A stretch of DNA of 64,000 nucleotides, from the NCBI GenBank assembly GCA_029204225.1, contig CM055097.1, forward strand, positions 65,110,540-65,174,539. Direction: 5' to 3'. The notes beneath the pieces are model-generated. The model searched no databases and had not been told where the DNA came from. It saw nothing but the letters and a program-made list of their open reading frames with translations. Positions 22,500 through 33,129 of this stretch are shown in pieces (the stretch's first letter is position 1; each line of letters opens with the position of its first letter). This DNA comes from Diphasiastrum complanatum (taxonomy: Eukaryota; Streptophyta; Lycopodiopsida; Lycopodiales; Lycopodiaceae). The position numbers were made by a program, and so were the translations under genes.

Positions 22500-24898
22500 A
22501 AAATCCTAATTATATAAAGCCTCTCCTCCCCATCAAATAAGAAACATCCTCGTTGACTAAGAAGAGAATAATAATAAAACATAAAAAAATGAAAAATGAA
22601 AAATATCTATAAATGTTCTCTTGGGAAAGCATAGATTTTAATTTGCTTACGTAAAATCAAGAGTCGTATTTTCAAATTTTTTACTATAGTTGATGATATT
22701 TTTTAATAGAGAGCCATTTACACTTGTATCAAGTAAATTTCCTTCAAGATCTGGACAGTTGGATCGAATTATTAGAAAACACTTCAATAACTTTGTATGG
22801 TCCCATCCATCTTGTATGTAGTTTTCTTGGAAATTTCAAATGCCTATAGTGCCAAGTCACCACCTTTTAGTGAAATCTTCTTCAAACGTGTACCATATTG
22901 TTCCTTTCTCTTTTTATGTACCAATACTGTTTCTTGTAAAGCACAAAATCAATCCTCCTCCAATCGAGAAATCTGATGCAGTCTTTCATTGATAATATTA
23001 TGTGATTGATCACATTTTGCATATTGAATTCGATAGGTAGGAATTTAGAATTTGATTGCAAGTATTGGATACATTCCACATACCAAATAGTACGGAGTCT
23101 TTTTTGTTGTAATCTTTTTTATATTCCGATATGCCCATAGAACTGCAAGTATTTTAGTATCCCAGTTAGTGGAATGTTGATCTGTAATTTTACTTAATAT
23201 CTTACATAAAATACCATTTGCTCTTTTAGTTTATCCATTGCCTTTGGATTATATGGTGTTGTCCTTCTGTGAATAATCATAAAATATTTCAGCAGTTCAG
23301 CAATAGTATTATAAATAAAATGAGTTCCTTTGTCGTTGATGATTTTCAAAGGATATCCATATCTTGTAATAATGTTGACAAAAAGAAAATTCACAATTGT
23401 TTCTACATCATTTTTCTTTGTAGCTTCAGCTTCAACCATTTTTGTGCAATAATCTGTGTCTATCAGTATATATCGTTTTTTCGTTCGTCTAGTGGCTGGT
23501 TTAACTGGTCCACAAAATCGATACCCCATTTTTCAAATGGAGCCAATGGTAAAATTGGTACTAACGACCAATTAGTTGACCTTGCTGGTTTACTCATCCT
23601 TTGATAGGGATCACAGTTTAGAATGAACCTATGTACATCTTTGTACATAGTGGGCCACCGATATTTTCCATTCATTATTTTCCGAACTATGTTCTTTAAA
23701 GCATAGTGTGCTCCAGCGTCTTCTTCATGAAAAGATTTAATTTCTATTCATACTTCATCTGGTTCTAAACATCTTCGAAGCTCATCATCATTTTCTAGAT
23801 TATAAAGTACACATGATATAATTGTATATGGTGCTACTTTATGTTGAAAAAAATTCTTTTCTTCTCGAGTCATTCCTTCTGGATACAACAATGTTTGTAA
23901 GTATTGAATAATGTCGCCATATGTTGATCTTCCAATGTCTAACAACATCAATTCTTTATCTGGTAGATTATCCAAAATAGGATCTTTGGGTTCAATAGTT
24001 TCCAATCTCGATAAATAATTTGCATTCGTATGATATTTGTCTTGTCAAATTTCTACTGTATAATCAAATTCCGATAGTAGAAGAATCCAACAAGCAATTT
24101 GACTTGATAAGTCTGGCTTATTAACTAGGTACTTTATAGCATAATGGTCGACATGGAATGTAAATGCATAACTTAATAGATAGTGTGAAAATTTCTTTAT
24201 CGAATAAATCATTCCCAAAGTTTCTCGCTCAGTAGCAGAGTAATTCTTTTCAGATGCTGATAATTGTCTGCCTGCATAATATATAGGATAATTTCTTTTG
24301 GCATCATTATTTTGACTCAGAATGCTTCCGATTGCAAAAGAAGACATGAAGCAATGATATAGATGTTTCTCTGCATCTTTTTAATGTTTGGTGAAGCCTC
24401 TCCAAATGTTCCTTATGTGAGCTAAAGATACAAAAATTATCTATAAATATTTTCAGAAATTTTCTCAAAAACTCTTGAAATATAACTGTCATAATTATTT
24501 GAAATGTAGCAGGTGCATTACAAAGACTGAATGGCATTCTATTATATGCGTAGGTACCCAATCTATTGTGAAGGTCGTTTTATCTTGATCCTCTAGTCTA
24601 ATTTGAATTTGGTTGTAGCCAGAAAAACCATTCAGAAAATTGTATCTTTCAAAACCAGCAACTTTGTCTAATATCGTATCTATGAATGGCAAAGGATTAT
24701 AATACTTTTTTGTTGCTTCATTTAGTTTTCTGAAATCCTGACATACTCGGATTTTACCAGTTTTCTTCTTTGAAACCACCACAATGGGCGATACCCATTC
24801 ACTGCTTAGAATTGGATTACTTATCCTAGCTTCGAGATATTTGTCTAATTATATTTTGTCCATCAGGAAATACTTAGGATTTAGTCTATACTGCAGCT
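22500..24898 (-). pseudogene. Ty3/gypsy pol remnant (RT, RNase H, integrase)
   Basis: Read from 24898 downward, the region opens at RLNPKYFLMDKI and EWVSPIVVVSKKKTGKIRVC. RT follows with NFLNGFSGYNQI and a catalytic box reading FIDNF instead of YVDDI/L. RNase H has the FHVDHYAIKYL segment. The integrase zinc region and core are near 23680-23200 (KWGIDFVDQL, YILIDTDYCTKMVEA, KIINDKGTHF), and a worn C-terminal part follows to about 22880 (FLPIEFNMQNV). Domain order RT-RNase H-integrase makes it gypsy. At least four frame changes and a DKGT for DRGT change show decay. The upstream end is cut by the LTR of element D. Confidence 0.85.
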
Positions 24899-26203
24899 CT
24901 CTAATCAGTTGCTAAATGCAAAAACAGTCTCATAGACAGCTTATGCTAAATGTAATCACAGCTTTAAGTGTTCTAATTGCCCAACAGAATTTTAAAAAAT
25001 TAATTCATACTCTGAAACAAGAGTACAGTCCACCAAAGATATTAGATATGGTTTGTATGTGGTACTACTGAAATCAGATTCAACGTGAAGTATAGTTCTG
25101 AAATAAATGGAAGAGAAGTATGATAATGCGAGTTCCTCGGGCGTCAAAGACAACCATCGTCTGATCAGAAACTGAGGAGTCGTAGACGTCCGTGTTTTGA
25201 TCAAAGTGAGTAAACAAGCGCGATCAAACAACAATGAAAGTGCATTCAATCACAACAAGCATTCATCTACGTTGTTGTACATAGATAAAAGCAAGTTGCT
25301 GCTATATTACACTGAAGCACAATACAAATAACAATTACAACAAAAAATGATGGTGTAATTGGGAGGCTCAAATAATGTGTCTCATGGACGGAGTAACCCT
25401 TAATCTGTGCTTGGATGATCTATTTATAGACTTCATCCGTGTATTAATTACATTGAATGCTTGTCACTTAATTAGGAAAGTCGTTGTACTTGAAAGTATA
25501 TGGCTTTTGTGACAACTGTACACAATATATATACGATCAAGAATTTAGCATTGTTGATGCAGACGAGGACGTCGCTGGAACGTTCCTCGTCTATTTGAGA
25601 CGACCTTCGAGATTTTTCTCTCTCTTCGCATTTTTTGCAAGAAGCCGAAGGTGCCCTAAAAAGACGGTCTTAAAAACAGCTTAACGCATGAAAGTAGACG
25701 ACCTTCAAGAATTTTCTCTCTCTTCACATTTTTTGCAAGAAGCCGAAGGTGTGTTAAAAGCAGTTAAGCTTTTGAACTATGCAAGTGTCGCATTTTGGGA
25801 CAATGCAAAAAAACCAAAGGTAATGAAAATATAGTGTGTTTCTGCAGACTGTTGAAAAAGTAATGTGTTTATGTAGATTTGTTCTAAAAGCAAGTTTTGT
25901 GGAAGTCGTTGAAGATGGCCAAGTCTTCAGTGACTTCAAGTTATTAAACTTGACATGTGAACTTTGAAATTATGACAGGATTGGTTACCCTTTGCTAGAG
26001 ATCAGCCGGAAGCCTGTTGTAAACGTTCTTCAAATAAATTGGTTGTCTAAGTTTGTAATTCCTGCAGGTATCAGATGAGTAGACGTAGAACCAAAGTTGG
26101 TTTCACTTGACCCTACATCAATGATCAATAAACATGTACGAATAATCATGAAATAGAAATTAGTCATTCACCAAGGAGACAATTGTGGGCTTCATTTCCA
26201 ACA
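24899..26203 (-). repeat. 3' LTR of element D
   Basis: On the minus strand it begins TGTTGGAAATGAAGCC at 26203, right after the polypurine tract. Its outer end lacks about 70 bp present in the other copy. In the U3 part, a 55-bp unit occurs at 25599-25653 and 25697-25751 (GACGACCTTC..TCTCTCTTC and TTTTTTGCAAGAAGCCGAAG), probably enhancer-like. Confidence 0.85.
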
Positions 26204-26215
26204 GTCCCCCTTAAG
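26204..26215 (-). promoter_or_regulatory. Polypurine tract of element D
   Basis: On the minus strand CTTAAGGGGGAC directly precedes the LTR start TGTTGG. Confidence 0.8.
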
Positions 26216-26229
26216 GTCACGACTGGTGC

Positions 26230-27075
26230 CTTGGTATCTTTGTCAGGTTCAACTTGTTTAAGAATTTCTGGTGCTTGATCCTGGGAAGCGCTTTGGTGAA
26301 GATGTCTGCGACCATTTATGTTGTGGAGCAGTATTGAAGGATCACTTGCCCTGAGAAAACTTTCTCCCGAATGAAATAATACTGGATTTCTATGTACTTG
26401 GATTTGCCATGAAATATGGGATTCAGTGACAGTGAAATACAACTCAAGTTGTCACACAGAATGGTGGTAGCATTAAACTGAGTGTGATGTAAGTCGTGAA
26501 GTAATAACCTAATCCATACAGTTTCTTTTGAAGCTTGACATGCTGCGATGTACTCTGTCTCTGTCAAAGAAAACGCGACTGATTTTTGCTTCCTTGAGTT
26601 CCACGAAATCGGTCCCCCTGCCAGATAGAAATAGAGCCCGGAGGTAGATTTTCTGGTGGAGACTATTCCTCCCCAATCCGAGTCGGAGTAGCCTCGCAGG
26701 ACGAGTGAGTCGATAGCATTTCCATCGTAACATAAGATGTGATCTAAGCTTCCTTGAATATATCTCATCACTCTCTTTAATGTTTTCCAATGAGAGATCC
26801 TAGGATTAGACATGAATTGACTTAACGCGCTAATAGTGTATGCTAAATCTGGTCTAGTACACAGCATTGCATACATTAGAGATCCGATCAATGAATGATA
26901 AGGGTACTTCGTTATGTCGAGTAATTCACTATCAGTCTCAACACAAGAAGGTTTAGTAGATACTATATTTGGATCCATTGGAGTATTAATTAGTTTGCAA
27001 TCGGACATATGAAATTTGTCTAAAATGCCTTTTAGATATGTCTACTGGCTAAGATAGATCTTCTTCTGTTTGAAT
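26230..27075 (-). pseudogene. RT tail and RNase H, element D
   Basis: The minus-strand frame begins at the RT tail (KKIYLSQ, then LKGILDKFHMSDCKLINTPM) and runs through RNase H: GSLMYAMLCTRPDLAY, GYSDSDWGG, SLTETEYIAA and LCDNLSCISLSLNP. The acidic RNase H residues are present. A stop lies near 26317, after which VADIFTKALPRIKHQ reads on toward the polypurine tract. The upstream join places linker residues (YLSSDQTKLAQTYLKKF) straight before the RT tail, so about 600-700 bp of RT were deleted. Confidence 0.82.
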
Positions 27076-28109
27076 TTCTTCAGATATGTTTGAGCTAGCT
27101 TGGTCTGGTCTGATGACAGGTACTGTCGGCTGCCCTCAGCTTCTGTAGCTGTAGCTGTAGATTCTGTAGAATGAACATCAACGTTGGAAGAATCCATGCT
27201 ACATAAAATAGGATGAAATGACATAGCATCGTTTATCGATGGTTGTTTGAAATCATAGTATGTATGTTCTTGAAATATTACATCCCTAGAGACATATACT
27301 ACATTGGTGGATGGATCATAAACTTTATAAGCTTTATGTTCATCAGGATAACCAATGAAAATACATTTATTTGTCCTATGATCTAGCTTCTTCCTAAGCT
27401 GTTTAGGAATGTGAAGAAAACATATATAACCAATGATTTTTAAACGGCTGACACTAGGCCTGTGCCCATACCAAAATTCATAAGGAGTTTTGTTGTTGAC
27501 GGCTTTGGTGCTGGATCTATTATGCACATAACAGGTTGTGGCAGTAGCTTCTGCCCATAACTTCGCAGGTAGGTGTGTTTGATGTAGCATGGATCTTGTT
27601 GAGTTGAGAAGAGTTCAATTATTCCTTTCTGCAATCCCGTTCTGTTGAGGTGAATAGGAAGTGATGAATTGTCTTCTAATACCATGTTCAGCCATGTAGT
27701 CGGACATCTAGTTAGAGATATATTCGCCGCCACCATCAGTTCGGAGTGCCTTCACTTTTGTAGATGTTTGTGTTTCAACCATGGCCTTGAATCTCTTGAA
27801 GCATTGAAAGGCTTCAAATTTGTGCTTAATGAATATGACTGTAGACCATCTAGAATAATCATCTATGAAAGTGATAAAATAGATTGCATCTCCTAATGAC
27901 AGAGTTGGTATTGGACCACAAAGATCGTTATGTACAAGATCCAATACATGCTTTGTTTTGATGGAATGTGATTTTGGAAACTTGCTTCTAGAGTGCTTCC
28001 CATAGATGCATGATTCACAAAAGAAAGGTTTCCTATCTAATGAAGAAGGGAAATTCAGTCCATCAACTAAATTATTACAACGCATATAAGAAAGTGATAT
28101 TGTATTCAT
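27042..28109 (-). pseudogene. Integrase, element D
   Basis: The minus strand reads FFCESCIYGKHSRSKF (zinc region end), VHNDLCGP with the first Asp, RTDGGGEYIS with the second, and NGIAERNN with the Glu. These are followed by KLWAEATATTCYVHNR and the C-terminal GYICFLHIPKQLRKKLD. A stop interrupts after YISN near 27708, and a second follows the NGIAERNN block. The linker after VSRDVIFQEH is rich in Ser, Thr and Glu. The active residues survive but the frame is broken. Confidence 0.83.
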
Positions 28110-28560
28110 GTGTCCAAATCGACTATGTTACAGAATAGCACTGTCGTTTACGTTTTCATTAGAGATACTAGCTAATGCAATCGAACTAGAAAGTAGTACG
28201 AATTTCTGACTCTAGTGCATGTAGTTAGAGTAGTATCTTCCTCGAGTATTGTACACTGCTCAGATGAGAAAGTAACAGTGTAGCCCTCATCAGTTATCTT
28301 AGAGACTGATAACATGTTCTTTGACAACTAAGAAACATGAAGGACATTAGGAACACAAATGAGAAGACTGTTGTTGAAGCTGATTTTCACTGCTCCTTTG
28401 CCTTCTACGTGTATGGTGCTAGAATCTCCACGGTAGATAAATTGGTCTCTGTTGTAAGTTGTGTAATCCGTAAGCCATTCCTTTCGAGAGGTCATGTGTT
28501 GGGTAGCGCCGTTGTCTAGGTACTAGCTATCACAGTCTTTGCTGCTGCTGTAAGCCATTA
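28110..28560 (-). pseudogene. Protease and pre-integrase region, element D
   Basis: The minus strand reads YLDNGATQHMTSRKEW, in which the protease Asp-Ser-Gly is Asp-Asn-Gly, then VEGKGAVKISF, SKNMLSVSKITDEGYTV and a worn H-R-H region. Stops occur, for example after NVLHVS. It links gag to integrase in native order. Confidence 0.75.
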
Positions 28561-28589
28561 ACAAGTGTGTATCTAACTCCTTGAATTAT

Positions 28590-29419
28590 GCCATGTTGGA
28601 GGAGTCTGGCTGCTACTACTGTTGCTGCTTATTTGCCACGTTGTAGATCCTAATGCGACACTCCTTGATGTCGTGATTAGCTCTTTTGCAATATCTGCAG
28701 AAAAGCTTCTTACGCAATCCACCATGCTCACCTTGAGTGTGAGGCTTCTGCTGTTGATGTTGCACTTGATTCTTGCCCTTGGAATAGTCTTTCTTCTTGG
28801 TGTATAGAGCCATGGATTTGTCTTTGATGGACAAGCTGCTAGTCTTTCTCCGCATTTCTTCTTGAAGAAGATGATCGATCACCTTTTGAAGAGTGAGGTC
28901 GGGTTGTGTGGAGATCATCACCACAAAGTGCTCATAGGACTTTGGAAGAGAAGAAGGCAAGGTCATAACGGCATCATCATCTTGAATAGAACATCCTACA
29001 ACTGATAATTGATCTAACAGGGACTTGAAGCTGTTGATGTGAGAAGTGATGGCAGTAGAATCAGACATGCTAAGAGTAAATAACTTCCTTCAAAGATGTA
29101 ATCTTGTGGTTACATCGTGAGCCTCATAAAGACTTGATAACAAGTCTAGTGTTTCCTAAGAGGTTTTGCATGTGTTAACGTGAGATATTTGTGAGTCGGC
29201 CGAATTGAGTGTGATACATGCTAGAGCCTTCTGATCTTTCCTCAAGGCCTTTGCTTGATCATGTTTCAAGTCTGCACCTTCTACTACATCCCAAAGATCT
29301 CTATCTATCAACATCATTCTAAGTTTTAACTTCCAAATGTAGAAGTTAGAACCATTGAACTTGTCAATGACTCTAGCTTCACTGAGTGATGAAGATGAAG
29401 AGCTACCTATATGAGACAT
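28590..29419 (-). pseudogene. gag, element D
   Basis: On the minus strand gag starts at ATG 29419 (MSHIGSSSSSSLSEARV; another in-frame ATG lies at 29443). It has the copia opening KFNGSNFYIWKLKLRMML, a TAG at 29156-29158 where a conserved Trp (SWETL) is expected, then SMSDSTAITSHINSFKSLLD, a GEHGGLRKK linker and one CCHC knuckle CRYCKRANHDIKEC. The stop makes this copy inactive. The knuckle is very close to that of element C, so C and D are related families. Confidence 0.85.
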
Positions 29420-29487
29420 GATAACAGTACACAAATAGAACAAACTTAATCTCTCAGTTTCTTTGAGCTATGCTCTACTACCAATCT

Positions 29488-29889
29488 GATGGGGCAAGGG
29501 AGATAGAAGAATATGAACGGAGAAGAGAGTAGGAATATTGCGGAACAGCTCTCCCATTCTAATCAGCTGCTAAATGCAAAAACAGTCTAATAGACAGCTT
29601 ATGCTAAATGTAATCACAACTTTAAGTGTTCTAATTGTCCAAAAGGATTTAGGAAATTAATTCATACTCTGAAACAAAGAGTATAGTCCACCAAAGAGAT
29701 TAGAGATTATTTGTATGTGGTACTACTGAAATCAGATTCAACATGAAGTATAGTTCTGAAATAAATGGAAGAGCAGTATGATAATGCGAGTTCCTCAGGC
29801 GTCAAAGACAGCCATCGTCTGATAAAAAACTGAGGAGTCGTAGACGTCCGTGTTTTGATCAGAGTGAGTAAACAAGCACAATTAAACAA
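29488..29889 (-). repeat. Truncated 5' LTR of element D
   Basis: On the minus strand it ends CTTGCCCCATCA and is followed by TTGGTAGTAGAGC, a two-base variant of the copia primer site (near 29475-29487). It matches 24899-25235. It is cut at about 29889 where the gag of fragment E begins. Confidence 0.75.
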
Positions 29890-30424
29890 CAGCCATGCAG
29901 CATGGAAAAGACTAAAGCAGAAGTACAAAGTGAGGACTGCCGCTTCAGTGATGCATCTTCACAATCAGCTACAATCCATACGATGGGATGGCGACCGCTT
30001 GGATCAGCACGTTGAGAAGATTAGAACGATCTTCGCTCAACTCACTGCATCAGGTCAGGAACACCAGGTCCCAGCACCACAACAACTGATGTACTTCATA
30101 GAATCTCTACATGCGTCCTATCAGCCATTGAGAATGCTCATATTGAGTCTATCAGATATGACATTCGACAAAGCAATCAGTCTTGTCATTGATGAGAGAC
30201 TGATGAGGGACGAAGAATAAGGATGCAATGATCAAGAGAAAGCTCTCTTTACAAAAGGAAAGAAGATGAACAAGAACAAGCCCATATTCAAGCCCAGATT
30301 CGACAAGAGAAAGTCTTCGAGCAGAGGCAATGACAACCAACAATCTTCTTTATGTGATCACTGTCACAAACTAGAACACACAGCCAATAAGTGCTAGTTC
30401 AATCCAACAATATCTTGTATGCAT
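29890..30424 (+). pseudogene. Copia gag fragment E
   Basis: The frame reads HAAWKRLKQKYKVRTAASVM, HLHNQLQSIRWDGDRLDQHV, QQLMYFIESLHASYQPLRML and DQEKALFTKGKK, then a knuckle CDHCHKLEHTANKC. It is about 85 percent like the gag of element F, so it is a second copy of that family. The Trp after the knuckle is TAG at 30395. The fragment starts in mid-gag against the LTR of D and ends against an LTR piece of F, so both ends are breakpoints. Confidence 0.8.
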
Positions 30425-30614
30425 TAAAAATCAAATTGATAATTGATTGCTCTATTTTCGTGCATCTCCTTGTCTTATGTTGTCTTGATTGCTAGAATGG
30501 AATCTGTTATGTGATGTATAGTCGCGTGTCTAGGTTCCTGTGAGCTTTTTGCATAAAAGAAAACTCAAAAGAAACAAAATCCCGTGACAACGAAACAAAA
30601 TCGAGTTCGTGACA
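30424..30614 (+). repeat. 5' LTR remnant of element F
   Basis: It matches the last part of the 3' LTR (35214-35406): AAAAATCAAATTGATAATTG through to CGTGACA. About 500 bp of its left part are gone. Confidence 0.85.
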
Positions 30615-30628
30615 TGGTATCAAAGCTG
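30615..30628 (+). promoter_or_regulatory. Primer binding site of element F
   Basis: TGGTATCAAAGCTG follows the LTR end directly, with one change from the usual tRNA-Met site. Confidence 0.8.
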
Positions 30629-30678
30629 ATAGGTTATCAATACTGATATCTAAGCAATGATTTTCTAGACAACAAAAT

Positions 30679-31760
30679 ATGGCTACAACAATCCAGACAA
30701 GAGTAGCAATCAGTCTTGATGGCGCAAATTACAGGATATGGAAATTCAAAATCAAAACACTTATGAAGGGTGAAGGCATCTGGTCGGTGACCGAACTCTC
30801 AGAGGTGCAGCCTATAGAGAGACACCCGAGGAGAGCTGAATGGATCAGAAAGGATGAGCGTGCAATGGCGATCATCGTTTTGTCCATCAATGAAGATCTA
30901 CTCATGCAGATTGAAGAATGCAAAAGCAGGCATGCAGCATGGGAAAGATTGAAACAAAAGTATGAAGTGAGGATTGCAGCTTCAGTAATGCGTCTTCACA
31001 ATCAGCAATAATCCATATGATGGAATGACAACCAGTTAGATCAGCACGTTGAGAAGATCAGAATGATCTTCGCTCAACTCGCTGCATCAGGATAGGAGCA
31101 CCAGGCCCCAGCACCACAGCAGCTGATGTACTTCATGAAATCTCTAACGACGTCCTATCAGCCTTTGAGAATGCTCATACTGACTCTACCAGATATGACA
31201 TTCGACAAAGCAGTCAATCCTATCGCTGATGACAGACTGATGAGGGACGGAGGAGAAGGAATCAGTGATCAAGAGAAGGCCCTCTTCACGAAAGGAAAGA
31301 AGAAAAACAAGAACAAACCCAGATTCAAGAAGACGAAGTCCTCAAATCAACAATCTCCTTCCTTGTGATCACTGTCACAAACCAGGCCATAGAACCAACA
31401 GATGCTGGTTCAATCCAACAATCCCTTGCAGGCACTGCAAGAAGAAGGAGCACTCTACATACGATTGCAGATTCAACCCAAAAAGAAAGAACAAAGTTGA
31501 AAAAGCAAATGTTGCAGAGTCATCCAAGGATGCAGATAGAGGTGATGAAGCCTTCACGATACACGATGAAGCTTCAACAAACTACACCGAACAAAACTAT
31601 GATGTAGTCATTGATTCAAGGGCAACATCACATATCACCTGCAACAAGAAAATCTTGATCGACTTCAGAGAACTTGAAAATAACAGAGTAGTGATTCTAG
31701 GTGATGGGAGCAAACATGATGTCAAAGGCATCGGCACTCTATAGCTGCGAACACTATTAG
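30679..31760 (+). pseudogene. gag and protease, element F
   Basis: ATG 30679 opens MATTIQTRVAISLDGANYRI, the copia gag N-terminus. Stops fall at about 31009 and 31018 (CGA to TGA) and near 31095 (CAG to TAG). A frameshift near 31365 precedes two CCHC knuckles (CDHCHKPGHRTNRC and CRHCKKKEHSTYDC). The protease site reads VIDSRATSHIT, so the third residue of Asp-Ser-Gly is Arg, which should abolish activity. It continues GDGSKHDVKGIGTL and stops. Confidence 0.85.
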
Positions 31761-31789
31761 GTCAAGCAGAGCTGCCACATGAGCACTCT

Positions 31790-33000
31790 ACGTGCCTTCA
31801 TTAAAAAAAGATATGCTATCAGTCTCCAAGATGGTGGATCTTGGAATTTGAGTTTTGTTTGACAACAACACATGTCGCATGATCGAGAAAAATACAAACA
31901 AGTTGCTGACTATTGGATGCAAAGAAGGAAATCTCTACCAAGGCAAGATAATCAGCAACTCTGATAGCATATTAAATGCATCAAAAAATGAAAATCAGCT
32001 CTGGCACAGAAGAATGTATCATTTGAACATGAGGAGCCTGTATGACATGTGTAGGAAAGACACAATCATAGGTCTAAAAATATCAAGACCCGATACTGAG
32101 TTCTACGAAGCCTGTCAGAAAGGCAAACAACATCGGAATTCATTCACACATGAGGAAAGAAGTGCCACATGAGTTCTTGAGCTCATCCACTCAGATGTTT
32201 GTGGACCGATGAAAATGGATTTGCTCTCAGGATTGAGGTACTTCCTGACGTTCATTGATGACTATAGTCGGATGACTACGATCTACTACCTAAAGAAGAA
32301 ATATGAAGTATTTGATTCCTTCAAGAAGTTTCGTGGCATTTGCAGAGAGACACACCTCAAAGAAGATACAGATCATCAGATCTGAAATGGAGGTGAGTAA
32401 AGAGCAAAGAATTTTCAAGATTTTGCCAAGAACAAGGGATCGAACATCAGTTCACTCCTGCATACACACCAGACTATAATGGTGTCGCAGAGAGAAGAAA
32501 CAGAACGCTAGTCGAAGGAGCCAGATGCATGATGGCACAGGCTCAATTGCAATTCTGGGCTGAGGCAATAGCTGCAGTTGTACACCTGCAGAACAGATCA
32601 ACAACGACAACGTTGGAAAATAAGACACCATACAAAATGTGGACAGGTAGAAAGCCTGATCTATCATATGTACGTGTGTTTGGATGTGCAACATACAAGC
32701 ACATTCCAAAAGAAAAAAAAAAACAAGCTCAATGATAAATCAGAACAAATGATCATGGTTGGGTACTCGAACGGAACACAAAGTGTACAGACTCTACAAC
32801 CCAACCACAAAAAAAGTTGTTTCGAATAGAGATGTGAAGTTCGATGAGTCCACATTCCCTGGAATAAAAGATGAAAGAGGCCATGAGATCTTCACACTAC
32901 TGTCTATTCAAGAGGGAGATCGAGGATAGACGTCAAATCAGAATGCTGAGCCACAGACTCCAGAGTAGCAGGAAGCAGAAGATCAACTCGACAAACAAGA
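31790..33000 (+). pseudogene. Pre-integrase and integrase, element F
   Basis: The pre-integrase region has NQLWHRRMYHLNMRSL and YEACQKGKQHRNSF. The integrase follows with IHSDVCGPMKMD and YFLTFIDDYSRMTTI. The second Asp region is worn (SDLKWR-like, with stops near 32380-32400), and the NGVAERR block and C-terminal GCATYKHIPKEKKK are in other frames. A run of A near 32710 probably caused one of the frameshifts. Decayed but complete in length. Confidence 0.8.
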
Positions 33001-33129
33001 AACGTTCGAGCAACAACAAAATGAACCTAGAAGGTCAACAAGACAAAGAAGACCTCCAGACCGGTACACTGACAATCTTCAGTGGAGCAAAGACACGCAA
33101 TTTGAGTACTGCAACTTCACTGAAGTGCC

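Larger units (their letters stand above)
24899..29889 (-). mobile_element. Ty1/copia retrotransposon, element D (minus strand, RT core missing)
   Basis: The minus-strand order is truncated 5' LTR (29488-29889), primer-like site, gag, protease, integrase, a joined RT tail, RNase H, polypurine tract and 3' LTR (24899-26203). The two LTR parts share TTAGCATAAGCTG-type blocks and the TGAGGAGTCGTAGACGTCCG segment. The RT fingers and palm, including YVDD, are absent. The 3' LTR end is trimmed by about 70 bp against gypsy pol. Confidence 0.88.
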
